This document shows positions 8,674-17,546 of a stretch of 64,000 nt of DNA, piece by piece. The stretch spans positions 62,001 through 126,000 of the forward strand of contig CAJTSR010000002.1 of assembly GCA_910579035.1 (NCBI GenBank), read 5' to 3'. The notes below the pieces were generated by a model. The model searched no databases and was not told where the DNA came from. It was given only the letters and a program-made list of their open reading frames with translations. The DNA is from an uncultured Muribaculaceae bacterium (GTDB lineage: Bacteria; Bacteroidota; Bacteroidia; Bacteroidales; Muribaculaceae). The stretch's first letter is position 1. Every line of letters begins with the position of its first letter. A program made the position numbers and the translations under genes.

Positions 8674-9723
8674 TTATATTATAAGCATCGCATCGCCGTA
8701 GCAACCGAAGCGGTATCCTTCCTCTACTGCTGTCTTGTACGCCTTCATCACGAGGTCGTAGCCTCCGAAAGCAGCCACCATCATAAGCATGGTGGAATAA
8801 GGCATATGGAAGTTCGTTACCAGCGATGAAGCCACAGAGAAGTCGTACGGCGGGAAAATGAACTTGTTCGTCCAGCCGTCGTAAGTCTTCATATGGCCGC
8901 CCATGCTGTCGGCAGTGGCTATGGCGCGAAGCACCGAAGTGCCTACCGCGCACACACGGCGGCCTTCGTCCTTGGCGCTGTTTACGGTCTGCACCAGCTC
9001 TTCGTTGGCCTCCATCTGCTCGGAGTCCATACGGTGCTTGGTGAGGTCTTCCACGTCGATTTCGCGGAATGCGCCAAGGCCGCTGTGCACCGTCACAAAC
9101 GCCTTTTTCACACCCTTTATCTGCAGCCGTGTGAGCAGGCCGCGCGAAAAATGCAGACCTGCCGCAGGTGCTACCACGGCGCCCTCGCGCTCGGCAAAGA
9201 TACACTGGTAGTCTTCGGCGTCGCACGGCTCAGATTCGCGCTTGATGTAAGGAGGCAGGGGCGTTGTGCCCAAGGCAAACAATGCCTTTTTAAATTCATC
9301 GTGCGGCCCGTCGTAGAGGAAACGCAGGGTACGTCCGCGCGAAGTGGTGTTGTCGATAACCTCGGCCACCATTGACTCGTCGTCACCGAAATAGAGCTTG
9401 TTGCCTATACGGATTTTACGGGCCGGCTCCACGAGCACGTCCCAAAGCTTGTTGTCGGCGTTCAGCTCGCGAAGCAGGAATACCTCGATTCGGGCGCCGG
9501 TCTTCTCCTTGTTGCCGTAAAGCAATGCCGGGAACACCTGCGTGTTGTTGAAAACCATTACATCGCCGTCGTCGAAATAATCGAGTATCTCTTTAAAAAT
9601 ATGGTGGGATATCTCGCCGGTCTTGCGGTCGACAACCATCATGCGGCAAGCATCGCGCTCGGGCATCGGGTGTTCGGCTATAAGTTCATCGGGAAGATGG
9701 AATTTGAACTGCGAAAGTTTCAT
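8674..9723 (-). CDS. queA: tRNA preQ1(34) S-adenosylmethionine ribosyltransferase-isomerase
   Basis: Transfers the ribosyl moiety of S-adenosylmethionine to preQ1 at tRNA position 34, making epoxyqueuosine. The 349 residues are full length. It starts MKLSQFKFHLPDELIAEHP, followed by ERDACRMMVVDR, DVMVFNNTQVFPA, PLPPYIKRESEPCDAEDYQ, the strongly conserved GAVVAPAAGLHF, and VTNFHMPYSTMLMMVAAFGG near the end. It is the last gene of a minus-strand operon running ftsX, DUF3098, uppP, truB, queA, with a 34-bp gap from truB. Cytosolic. Confidence 0.97.
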   Translation of the reverse strand: MKLSQFKFHLPDELIAEHPMPERDACRMMVVDRKTGEISHHIFKEILDYFDDGDVMVFNNTQVFPALLYGNKEKTGARIEVFLLRELNADNKLWDVLVEPARKIRIGNKLYFGDDESMVAEVIDNTTSRGRTLRFLYDGPHDEFKKALFALGTTPLPPYIKRESEPCDAEDYQCIFAEREGAVVAPAAGLHFSRGLLTRLQIKGVKKAFVTVHSGLGAFREIDVEDLTKHRMDSEQMEANEELVQTVNSAKDEGRRVCAVGTSVLRAIATADSMGGHMKTYDGWTNKFIFPPYDFSVASSLVTNFHMPYSTMLMMVAAFGGYDLVMKAYKTAVEEGYRFGCYGDAMLII

Positions 9724-9757
9724 CTTGCTGAGAGTTGTATGTAATTGGTATTGTGTT

Positions 9758-10477
9758 TTATTTCTGTTCTGTTTCTACTATTTCGGCTTCGCGTATCATA
9801 GCCACGGCATCTGTCACGCTAAGGCAGTCGGCTATGCCCACATCGCCCACGCGTGTGCGCCGCAAGGCCGTAAGATGGGCGCCGCTGCCAAGAGCCGTGC
9901 CGATATCGCGGGCAAGAGCTCGTATGTAGGTACCCTTGCTGCACACCGTTCGTATGCGTATCTGAGTGGGAGAGTACTCGAGCAGCTCTATGCTGTCTAT
10001 CACAAGGGTCTTGGCCTTAAGCTCGACCTCGCGTCCTTTCCGTGCGAGGTCGTAGGCACGCTTGCCGTCGACCTTGCACGCGCTATACGCCGGCGGCACC
10101 TGCTCTATCGCACCCACAAAGCGCGCGAGCACGTCGCGCACAAGTTCCTCGGTGATATGGCCGGTAGGATAGGTGGCGTCGACCTCTGTTTCGAGGTCGA
10201 ACGACGGTGTGGTGGCGCCGAGCGCGAGCGTGGCCTCGTATTCCTTCACTCCGGCCTGCAGCTCGTCGATACGCTTGGTGGCACGCCCCGTGCATATCAC
10301 CATGACGCCTGTGGCAAGAGGGTCGAGGGTACCGGCATGCCCAACCTTCATTTTCTTAAGGCCGAGCTTGCGCAAGAGCGCGCCGCGAAGCCTCTTCACG
10401 GCATCGAACGAAGTCCAGCCAAGCGGCTTGTCGACAGCTATAATCTCGCCGCCTATAAAATCTTTCTTAGAACACAT
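9758..10477 (-). CDS. truB: tRNA pseudouridine-55 synthase
   Basis: Makes pseudouridine at position 55 in the T-loop of most tRNAs. The 239 residues include DKPLGWTSFDAVKRL, the catalytic block KVGHAGTLDPLATGVMVICTGRATK with its nucleophilic Asp, EYEATLALG and PPAYSACKVDGKRAYDLAR. A C-terminal CSKGTYIRALARDIG is followed by LTALRRTRVGD. The start overlaps the end of uppP by 11 bp, indicating tight coupling. Confidence 0.97.
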   Translation of the reverse strand: MCSKKDFIGGEIIAVDKPLGWTSFDAVKRLRGALLRKLGLKKMKVGHAGTLDPLATGVMVICTGRATKRIDELQAGVKEYEATLALGATTPSFDLETEVDATYPTGHITEELVRDVLARFVGAIEQVPPAYSACKVDGKRAYDLARKGREVELKAKTLVIDSIELLEYSPTQIRIRTVCSKGTYIRALARDIGTALGSGAHLTALRRTRVGDVGIADCLSVTDAVAMIREAEIVETEQK

Positions 10478-11330
10478 TGTAGCCCTTCAGAATACATATG
10501 AGGCCTACCACAAGGCAGTAGACTGCGAACCATACGAGTTTGCCCTTCTTCACAATCGAGAGCATCCATTTGCAGGCCAGACAGCCCACTATGAACGAGG
10601 CCATGAAGCCTGCCACAAGTGCTCCGATACCTATTTCGGGAGTGGCAGCCCCTGCTGCCGTGTCCACGGCCTCAATGCCGAGTATATCCTTGATGTCAAG
10701 TATGGCCTCGCCCAATATGGGTATTATCACCATCAGGAAGGAGAACTGGGCCACCTTCTCGCGCTTGTCGCCTATCAGTATGCCTGTTGCAATGGTAGTG
10801 CCTGAGCGCGAAAGTCCGGGCAGCACGGCCACGGCCTGCGCGCAGCCTATCACGAAAGCGTCGACAAAGGTAATGTCGCGCGGGGCACGGCCGGGCGCAA
10901 CAATCCCCTCCTGCTGAGGGCGCGTGCGGAAATAATATGAAAATGTAAGCAGCGCCGCTGTCACACAGAGGCAGTAACCGACGAGCGTAAGCTCCTGGCC
11001 GAAGAATGTTTCGATAGTTTCTTTGAAGCATACGCCCACAATGCCGATAGGTATGCACGAAACCAGTATCTTGCACACATACCAGAACTCGGCGTCACGA
11101 CGAAAGGTGAAGAACGAGCGGCACAAGGGCCAAAATTCACGCCACAAAATCACTATGGTGCTCAGCACCGTGGCCACATGGAGCATAACGTCGAACTGGA
11201 GGCTTTTGGCTCCTCCGAGGTCAAGACCGAGAATCTCACGGAATATTTCGAGATGTCCCGATGAACTTATCGGGAGATATTCGGCAAGTCCCTGAACAAT
11301 GCCGAGTATTAAAGCGTCGAGTGTTTCCAA
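10467..11330 (-). CDS. uppP: undecaprenyl-diphosphate phosphatase
   Basis: An integral membrane UppP/BacA-type enzyme that dephosphorylates undecaprenyl pyrophosphate to recycle the cell-wall lipid carrier; it also confers bacitracin tolerance in other bacteria. The 287 residues contain both signature regions: GIVQGLAEYLPISSSGHLEI near the N-terminus (Glu-rich motif) and LPGLSRSGTTIATG around residue 170 (PGxSRSGTT). Several hydrophobic segments are spread along the chain. In this operon it sits between a DUF3098 gene and truB. Confidence 0.96.
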   Translation of the reverse strand: METLDALILGIVQGLAEYLPISSSGHLEIFREILGLDLGGAKSLQFDVMLHVATVLSTIVILWREFWPLCRSFFTFRRDAEFWYVCKILVSCIPIGIVGVCFKETIETFFGQELTLVGYCLCVTAALLTFSYYFRTRPQQEGIVAPGRAPRDITFVDAFVIGCAQAVAVLPGLSRSGTTIATGILIGDKREKVAQFSFLMVIIPILGEAILDIKDILGIEAVDTAAGAATPEIGIGALVAGFMASFIVGCLACKWMLSIVKKGKLVWFAVYCLVVGLICILKGYNVF

Positions 11331-11403
11331 CTATTCTATTATTTTACTCTTTCCAATTTATCGCCCCACGATATTTTTATGGAGCCGCGAACGCAAGCAG
11401 GTA

Positions 11404-11694
11404 TTATTTGCTCTTTTTAAATTTTTCCAGCTTGGCCGGATCGATGATAATGGCCACTGCCATAGCCACAAAGCCAAGGAAGGCAATACACGGCCCGACC
11501 ACTATGCGGCGCGTGCTGAAAATATCAGGATTGAACTCCTCCACGGTCGAGCTGCCGCCGAGCATCAGCAAAAAGCCGATCACTATCATAGCGCCGGCAA
11601 CGGCCATTGCCACGAAATTGGCTTTCTGCAAGGGCATGCGAGTGCGGCGCATGCTTTCGTCCTGATTGTCTTTGTATATATCGTTATTTCCCAT
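11404..11694 (-). CDS. DUF3098 small membrane protein
   Basis: A 96-residue protein with two hydrophobic helices (about 28-48 and 68-88), an N-terminal polar stretch (MGNNDIYKDNQDESMRRTRM) and a Lys-rich tail. The pattern of a helix with GFLLMLGG, a FNPDIFSTRR linker and a second helix fits the DUF3098 family found in Bacteroidetes between ftsX and uppP. Its function is unknown. The cluster context suggests a link to envelope growth or division. It is separated from ftsX by a MITE-like element. Confidence 0.85.
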   Translation of the reverse strand: MGNNDIYKDNQDESMRRTRMPLQKANFVAMAVAGAMIVIGFLLMLGGSSTVEEFNPDIFSTRRIVVGPCIAFLGFVAMAVAIIIDPAKLEKFKKSK

Positions 11695-11704
11695 AATATT
11701 CTTA

Positions 11705-11866
11705 GAGTATGTTTACTTTTGGCTTATGTTAAGATTTAGAATGATTTTTCGAGTATGTTTTGAGATTGAATGAAGGAGTTATGGGGTCCCATAACGACTG
11801 AATGAAAGCTTGAAACAGGCCGAAAAAGCTTTTAAAGATTCCATAGAGTTAAAAGTAAACATACTC
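11705..11866. mobile_element. MITE-like element, 162 bp, TTA duplication
   Basis: Perfect 16-bp terminal inverted repeats (GAGTATGTTTACTTTT at 11705-11720 and its complement at 11851-11866) bound a non-coding segment. TTA lies directly outside both ends (11702-11704 and 11867-11869), which looks like a 3-bp target duplication. Inside is a perfect 8-2-8 palindrome at 11779-11796. The right-hand TTA is also the ftsX stop codon on the minus strand, so the element sits exactly at the end of ftsX inside the operon. No transposase is present. Confidence 0.7.
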
Positions 11867-12742
11867 TTATTTTAAAAACATTTCGTCATATCCTGATTTA
11901 AGATACCGGTTAGTGGCTATAGCGGCCGTAAGCGCGCACATTCCCACGCCAAGCACCACAAGAATCACGCATAGCACAGCCACAACCCACCACGGCAGCA
12001 GCTCGGCCACAGCAGGGTCGAATGTGGCGCCGTACACACGCACGCCGGCGACAACGGCACAGGCTATAGCTGCGGCAAAAAGGCCGTTGAGAGCGCCCGC
12101 CCCGATAAACGGACGCCGGATAAAGCTCCGCGTGGCGCCCACAAGCTTCATTGTGTGGATAAGGAAACGACGGCTGTATATCGACAGACTCACCGTGTTG
12201 TTTATCAGAGCCACCGATACCACCATCAGCAGCACGGCTATTCCGAGAATTACAGAGCCTATGCGCCTCAGCGTGGAATCGATCCCCTCTATGACGGCGC
12301 TTTCTGTAAGCACTTCCTCCACCGCCGGCATAGCCTCGAAACGGGCCGCAAGCATAGCCACACTGTCGGGCACAGTGTATGCCTGCTGCAATTTAACATC
12401 AAATTCAGCCGAATACGGATTCGTTTCAAGACCTTCTGCGAAATTTTCGCCAAGGAACTTGCTTTCCTGCGCCATTATGTCCTCGGAACTGAGATAGACA
12501 AAACTTGCCACCGCAGGAGAATGCGACAAGGCAGCCTTGACATCAGCCGTGGTTTCAGGAGCCTCGGGCCGTTCCATCTTGATTACAAAACCGATATTTC
12601 GCCGCACCTCGCGGGCAAGCGAATGCCCGGCTATTGCAGCCATAGCGCCGACTCCGAGCAGGAGCAGCACCAATGCCACGCTTATCACCGAAGTGAAGCG
12701 CGAGCCGAATGTAGATATGCGTCGAGAACGTTTGTCCGCCAT
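11867..12742 (-). CDS. ftsX: FtsX-like cell division permease
   Basis: The membrane partner of the FtsE ATPase; FtsEX regulates septal peptidoglycan hydrolases. I place the start at 12742 (291 residues, MADKRSRRISTFGSR). A longer frame would start at 12832, upstream of the promoter elements. One hydrophobic segment lies near residues 17-38, then a periplasmic domain (about 40-165) and three more membrane segments near 170-190, 215-240 and 250-275. The conserved cytoplasmic-loop block HTMKLVGATRSFIRRPF lies between them. It is the first gene of the operon; ftsE is not in the window. Confidence 0.92.
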   Translation of the reverse strand: MADKRSRRISTFGSRFTSVISVALVLLLLGVGAMAAIAGHSLAREVRRNIGFVIKMERPEAPETTADVKAALSHSPAVASFVYLSSEDIMAQESKFLGENFAEGLETNPYSAEFDVKLQQAYTVPDSVAMLAARFEAMPAVEEVLTESAVIEGIDSTLRRIGSVILGIAVLLMVVSVALINNTVSLSIYSRRFLIHTMKLVGATRSFIRRPFIGAGALNGLFAAAIACAVVAGVRVYGATFDPAVAELLPWWVVAVLCVILVVLGVGMCALTAAIATNRYLKSGYDEMFLK

Positions 12743-12802
12743 TGGAAACGTGGTTTGAAGCGCGACAAGCCCGCGTATGGGCACACCACACCTAAAATCG
12801 CG

Positions 12803-12833
12803 CAAATTTAATAAATTCCCGATTAACCACAAA
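12803..12833 (-). promoter_or_regulatory. promoter of the ftsX-uppP-truB-queA operon
   Basis: On the minus strand, -33 TTTG (12830-12833) and -7 TAAATTTG (12803-12810) are separated by 19 bp, matching the Bacteroidetes primary-sigma layout. Transcription would start near 12797, upstream of the ATG at 12742, which supports the shorter FtsX start. Confidence 0.65.
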
Positions 12834-12924
12834 GCATTTCACCACATATTTGCAAAATCCACGCTCGGGGCGGTGGGTTTGCGGGTTTTGGAGCGGGCAG
12901 GGTCGGTATGTGGAGTTTTTTTGC

Positions 12925-12932
12925 TAACTTTG
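12925..12932 (+). promoter_or_regulatory. -7 element for the 5'-nucleotidase gene
   Basis: TAACTTTG fits TAnnTTTG and lies 28 bp before the ATG at 12961. No TTTG box is found at the standard upstream distance. Confidence 0.45.
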
Positions 12933-12960
12933 TTGCTACGAACATAATTGCCTTAAACAG

Positions 12961-14526
12961 ATGATACAACCAAGGCCTTCGGCCATAGCCATACTGGCGG
13001 CATCAGCCATTGCCGCCGCGTCTTTCACTTCCTGCAAAGAGCAGGCAGACAACAAACTTGTGATACTCCACACCAACGACACGCATTCGCAGATAGAGCC
13101 CGGCCGCGACGGGCTTGGCGGCGTGATGCGGCGCAAGGCCGTTATCGACAGCGTACGCGCGGCAGAAAAGAACGTGATGGTTGTCGATGCCGGCGATGCC
13201 GTGCAAGGCACTCTCTACTTCTATCTTTACGGGGGAGCTGTGGAGCAGGAAGTGATGAACATACTCGGCGTGGACACCCGCATACTCGGCAACCACGAGT
13301 TTGACAACGGTATCGACAGCCTCGCGTCCGTTCTGAAACTGTCGCAGGCAGAAAAACTCGCATCAAACTACAAGCTCGACAACACCCCGCTCAAAGGCAT
13401 GTTCAAGCCGTACAGTATCAAGGAGTTCGGCGGCAAGCGCATAGGCTTTATCGGGCTGAACCTCGACCCCGACGGCATAATCAGCAAGGGAAACTACGAC
13501 GGCCTTGAATTTGCGCCAATAATAGCGTCAGCCAATCTTCTTGCCGAGAAGCTCAAGACCGACGACAAGGTAGACGCCGTGATAGCCCTGACCCACATCG
13601 GCTACAATCCCTCGCCGCTCGTGGGAGATTCCGCCTTGGCGGCAAACTCACGCAATATCGACATCATAATCGGCGGCCATTCGCACGACACAATCGACCC
13701 GGCCACAGCCAAAGGCGCCACCCGAAGCCGAATGACGAATCTCGACGGCAAAGAGGTGCTCGTGGTTCAGGCCGGAAAGGCCGGCCGCAAACTCGGCAAA
13801 ATAGAAATCAATCTCGACAGCCTCGGCTTAGGCGGCAGGCCGAAATACGAGCTTATCAACATCGACAGCAGGTATGACGGCTACAACGACCCGGCATTAA
13901 GCTCTGCCATAGGCAAATATTCTGCCGGCGCGGACTCGCTGATGCACCTATGGGTAGGGAGCACCGACAAAAAACTCGACGCAGACAACATGGAGCTTCT
14001 CAACTTCTTCAGCGACTATATCTATGACCGAGGCAAAGAACTCATCGGCAAGGTAGACCTCGCCATAGCCAACAAAGGCGGCTTGCGCGACGGGCTCCCC
14101 CAAGGCAAGTTCTCAAAAGGGCACATCATAAACATGGTTCCTTTCAGAAACTACATAACGGTTATCGACGTAAAAGGCTCAGACCTTCGCGGAGTATTCG
14201 ACGTAATGGCTAAAACCGACGGTAACGGCGTAAGCCACAACGTGGAAGCCGTATACGACACCATCGGAGGGCGCACCGAATACCACGCCACCTCCGTGCT
14301 GATCGACGGCAAGCCAATCGACGACAGCAAGACATACCGTGTGGCCACCATCGACTATCTCGCCAACGGCGGCGACTATATGAAAGGCCTTGCTCGTGGC
14401 GCCAAGGTGGCAGTAAGCCAGAACGCCGTATTCGACGACCTCCTGTATTATTTCACCGAGGGCAAAGGCAAAGACATGCCGCTCAAGGGTTCGCCCGAAA
14501 ACCGTTGGTCAATCCTGAAGCACTAA
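12961..14526 (+). CDS. 5'-nucleotidase/UDP-sugar hydrolase lipoprotein
   Basis: A 521-residue exported metallophosphoesterase of the UshA/5'-nucleotidase family, expected to hydrolyse extracytoplasmic nucleotides or nucleotide sugars. It starts with a lipoprotein signal ending in TSC (Cys about residue 22). The N-terminal domain carries LHTNDTHS, DAGDAVQG, LGNHEFDNG and GGHSH metal-binding motifs. The C-terminal 5'-nucleotidase domain has ANKGGLRDGLPQGKFSKGH, MVPFRNYITV and a final NGGDYMKGLARG segment. Both domains are in one chain. It stands at the head of a plus-strand trio with a GH3 fusion and a PAP2 phosphatase, so a wall- or nucleotide-salvage role is plausible but inferred. Confidence 0.92.
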   Translation: MIQPRPSAIAILAASAIAAASFTSCKEQADNKLVILHTNDTHSQIEPGRDGLGGVMRRKAVIDSVRAAEKNVMVVDAGDAVQGTLYFYLYGGAVEQEVMNILGVDTRILGNHEFDNGIDSLASVLKLSQAEKLASNYKLDNTPLKGMFKPYSIKEFGGKRIGFIGLNLDPDGIISKGNYDGLEFAPIIASANLLAEKLKTDDKVDAVIALTHIGYNPSPLVGDSALAANSRNIDIIIGGHSHDTIDPATAKGATRSRMTNLDGKEVLVVQAGKAGRKLGKIEINLDSLGLGGRPKYELINIDSRYDGYNDPALSSAIGKYSAGADSLMHLWVGSTDKKLDADNMELLNFFSDYIYDRGKELIGKVDLAIANKGGLRDGLPQGKFSKGHIINMVPFRNYITVIDVKGSDLRGVFDVMAKTDGNGVSHNVEAVYDTIGGRTEYHATSVLIDGKPIDDSKTYRVATIDYLANGGDYMKGLARGAKVAVSQNAVFDDLLYYFTEGKGKDMPLKGSPENRWSILKH

Positions 14527-14558
14527 TAAGCCAACCATATCACATCTTTTTCTTAACA

Positions 14559-17546
14559 ATGCATAATTATCTTCACAACGCGGCTGCGGCCATCGTGCTC
14601 GGACTCGCCGGCGGGTTCGCGGCTCAGGCAGCCGTGCCTAATCTTGCGAAAGACAGAATTGCCGAGGCCTCGCACTGGGCCGACTCGGTATACTCCACCC
14701 TCACCGAGCGGCAGCGCGTGGCACAGCTTATGTTCCCCAAAGTAGTGCCGACCAAGGGTGAGAAATCGAAAGCGGCGATAACGCGCGAGGTTAAAACCGA
14801 CGGTGTAGGCGGCCTGCTGTTCACCGAGGGTTCCATCAACGATTTTGCCCAAATGACCGACTGGGCTCAGGCCGAGGCCAAGGTGCCTGTGCTTATGACC
14901 CTCGACGGCGAGTGGGGTCTTTCGATGCGGGTAAAAAAGACTCCGCGCTTCCCCCACAACATGGGCCTCGGCGCCATCAGCGACTACAAGCTGCTTTACC
15001 GCTACGGGCAGGAAGTGGCCCGCGAATGCAAACTGATGGGCATTCACACCAACTTCGCTCCCGATGCCGATGTCAACTCCAATCCTGCCAATCCTGTAAT
15101 AGGCTATCGCTCTTTTGGTGAAAACCCGCAGCGCGTGGCCAATGCCACGGTGGCATACTCCCTCGGCCTCGAGGACGGAGGCGTGCAGGCCGTGTCGAAG
15201 CATTTCCCCGGCCACGGCGATACCAGCATCGACTCGCACAAAGCGCTATCCTCTGTCAACCACGACAAAAAACGCCTTGACGAAATCGACCTCGTGCCTT
15301 TCAAAGAATTTATAGGCGCCGGCTGTTCCGGCGTAATGGTAGGACATATCGCCGTACCGGCCATCGACCCGTCCGGCATGCCGGCATCGCTATCGCAGGT
15401 GCTTACCGACAAGCTTCTCCGCAAAGAGCTCGGATTCGAGGGGCTCATCTATACCGACGCGCTCGAAATGAAAGGCGCCACACACCCGGCAGGCATCAAC
15501 AACTGCGTGGCCGCGATCAAGGCCGGTGCCGACGCCCTGCTATGCTCGGGCACGTCAAAACCGAATATCGACGCGGTAATGGCGGCGTTAGCCGACGGCA
15601 CACTGTCGAAAGCCGACATCGAGGACCGATGCAAGCGAGTGCTGCGATACAAATACCTTCTCGGACTCCCCCAACAAAAAGCAATAGCAAATCCCAATCT
15701 CGAAAAAGAACTCAACACACCCGAGGCCGAAGCCTTAATCAAAGAGCTTGCAGCCGCATCTATAACAGTGCTTGAGAACAAAGACGGCATACTGCCGCTC
15801 GGCAAGCTCGGCGAACGCACCTTCGCCGTTGTAAGCATCGGCGCCGGCAGTGACAACCAGTTCGCCGCCACCTGCCGCCACTATGGGCGTGTAGACACAT
15901 ACTTCACCACCGGCAGCGCATTCTCCGCCGCCACTCTCGCCAAGATAGAGAAAGCCGACGTGGTGATTGCCGCCGTATTCGACGACAAAGCCACATCGCG
16001 CTCAGCCCTCGCCCAGCTCGCGTCGACCAAGAAGCCGCTCGTAGAGGTCTTTATGGTCAATCCTTTCAAAATGAAGAAATTCGCCACCTCCCTACCAAAG
16101 GCGCAGGCCCTTGTACTGGCGTATGACGACATACCGGCCACTCGCATAAGTGCTGCCGAGGCCATTTTCGGAGGAATTGCCGTAAGCGGAAAACTCCCCG
16201 TCAACCTCAATGGCATAGCGCCAATCGGCAAAGGCATCGAGCTTCCCAAGACCCGACTCGGATTCTCCTCGCCTGTGGCCGAAGGACTGCGCCCGTCGCT
16301 CACCGACAGCATCGACGCCCTCGTGCAGACCGGCCTTAAGACCAAGGCCTTCCCCGGCTGCCAAGTGCTGATAGCGCGCAACGGCAACATTGTCTACAAC
16401 AAAGCCTTCGGCAAGACAAGCAGCACCCCTGGCGCTGCAGCGGTCGACAAATCAACAATCTACGACCTCGCGTCGGTATCGAAAGCCACAGGCACGCTTC
16501 CGGGCATTATGAAAGCATACGATTCAGGGCTTATATCGCTTGACGACCGACTCGGCGACATAATTCCCGAAATTACCGACTCGGCAAAACGACTCATCAC
16601 TATCCGCGAACTGCTGTACCACGAAACCGGCATGCCCGCCGCACTGAACCTCTACGACGTGATGATGGACACCAACACATTCTCCGGCAGGCTCATAACA
16701 GGCAAAGCCGACCGCAACCACTCCATCAAGATACAGCGCGGCGCCTACGGCCACAACACAGCCAAGATGCGCACCGACATAGTGCGGCGCCAGGCTACTC
16801 CCGACTTCCCCGTGGAGGCCTCAAAAGGCATATTCACAGGAAAGGCCACCTACGACACCATCATGAGCCGCATCTACAACGCGCCTCTTCGCAAGAACAA
16901 GAACTACAACTATTCCTGCCTCAACTTCTCCCTGCTTATGGACGTGGAGCAGCGCCGCAGCGGCGTTCCCCATCAGATATACGTCGAGAAAGGCATATTC
17001 GGCCCCGTGGGAGCGTACCGCACAGGCTATCGCCCCACCGAGCGCTTCCCGCTTGACGAAATAGCCTCTACTGAAAACGACACCTTCCTCCGCAGGCAGA
17101 AACTGCACGGATACGTGCACGACGAACTCGCCAACTTCTCAGGAGGCGTGCAGGGCAACGCCGGATTGTTCGCCAATGCCGACGACCTCGCCAAAATATG
17201 CCAGATGTGGCTCAACGGCGGACTCTATGGCGACGTGCAGGTACTTTCGCCGCAGACCGTCGAACTTTTCACCACCGCGAAAAGCCCGACCTGCCGCCGA
17301 GGCCTCGGCTTCGACAAGCCCGATACCGAGCGCCCCGACTGGTCGCCGACATGCGACGAGGCTTCGCCCGAAGTATTCGGCCACCTCGGCTTTACCGGCA
17401 CGGTGTTCTGGGTCGACCCCAAGGAAGAAATAATATTCATATTCCTCACAAACCGCGTTGACCCCACGCGCGACACCCCGGCATTCAACCGCCTCAACAT
17501 ACGTCCGCGCATATTCAGCCAAGTATACCAAGCAATCGAACGATGA
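14559..17546 (+). CDS. GH3 (NagZ-type) and beta-lactamase-fold serine hydrolase fusion
   Basis: A 995-residue exported two-enzyme protein. I choose the ATG at 14559 because it gives a signal peptide at once (MHNYLHNAAAAIVLGLAGG then FAAQA). Residues of about 35-380 form a GH3 domain. The NagZ signature KHFPGHGDTSIDSHK (about 213-227) indicates a beta-N-acetylhexosaminidase, and YTDALEMKG carries the nucleophile Asp. A GH3 C-terminal-like region follows. From about 590 there is a beta-lactamase/esterase-type domain with SxxK as SVSK near 639, HLGFTG as the third motif, and YSC (near 785) where many relatives have YxN. It overlaps the PAP2 gene by 4 bp. A role in turnover of murein or GlcNAc polymers is inferred. 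Confidence 0.92.
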   Translation: MHNYLHNAAAAIVLGLAGGFAAQAAVPNLAKDRIAEASHWADSVYSTLTERQRVAQLMFPKVVPTKGEKSKAAITREVKTDGVGGLLFTEGSINDFAQMTDWAQAEAKVPVLMTLDGEWGLSMRVKKTPRFPHNMGLGAISDYKLLYRYGQEVARECKLMGIHTNFAPDADVNSNPANPVIGYRSFGENPQRVANATVAYSLGLEDGGVQAVSKHFPGHGDTSIDSHKALSSVNHDKKRLDEIDLVPFKEFIGAGCSGVMVGHIAVPAIDPSGMPASLSQVLTDKLLRKELGFEGLIYTDALEMKGATHPAGINNCVAAIKAGADALLCSGTSKPNIDAVMAALADGTLSKADIEDRCKRVLRYKYLLGLPQQKAIANPNLEKELNTPEAEALIKELAAASITVLENKDGILPLGKLGERTFAVVSIGAGSDNQFAATCRHYGRVDTYFTTGSAFSAATLAKIEKADVVIAAVFDDKATSRSALAQLASTKKPLVEVFMVNPFKMKKFATSLPKAQALVLAYDDIPATRISAAEAIFGGIAVSGKLPVNLNGIAPIGKGIELPKTRLGFSSPVAEGLRPSLTDSIDALVQTGLKTKAFPGCQVLIARNGNIVYNKAFGKTSSTPGAAAVDKSTIYDLASVSKATGTLPGIMKAYDSGLISLDDRLGDIIPEITDSAKRLITIRELLYHETGMPAALNLYDVMMDTNTFSGRLITGKADRNHSIKIQRGAYGHNTAKMRTDIVRRQATPDFPVEASKGIFTGKATYDTIMSRIYNAPLRKNKNYNYSCLNFSLLMDVEQRRSGVPHQIYVEKGIFGPVGAYRTGYRPTERFPLDEIASTENDTFLRRQKLHGYVHDELANFSGGVQGNAGLFANADDLAKICQMWLNGGLYGDVQVLSPQTVELFTTAKSPTCRRGLGFDKPDTERPDWSPTCDEASPEVFGHLGFTGTVFWVDPKEEIIFIFLTNRVDPTRDTPAFNRLNIRPRIFSQVYQAIER

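Noticed and set aside
12743..12832. Extra N-terminal 30 residues for FtsX
   Set aside because: The extended start lies at or before the predicted promoter, and the normal FtsX N-terminus begins at 12742.
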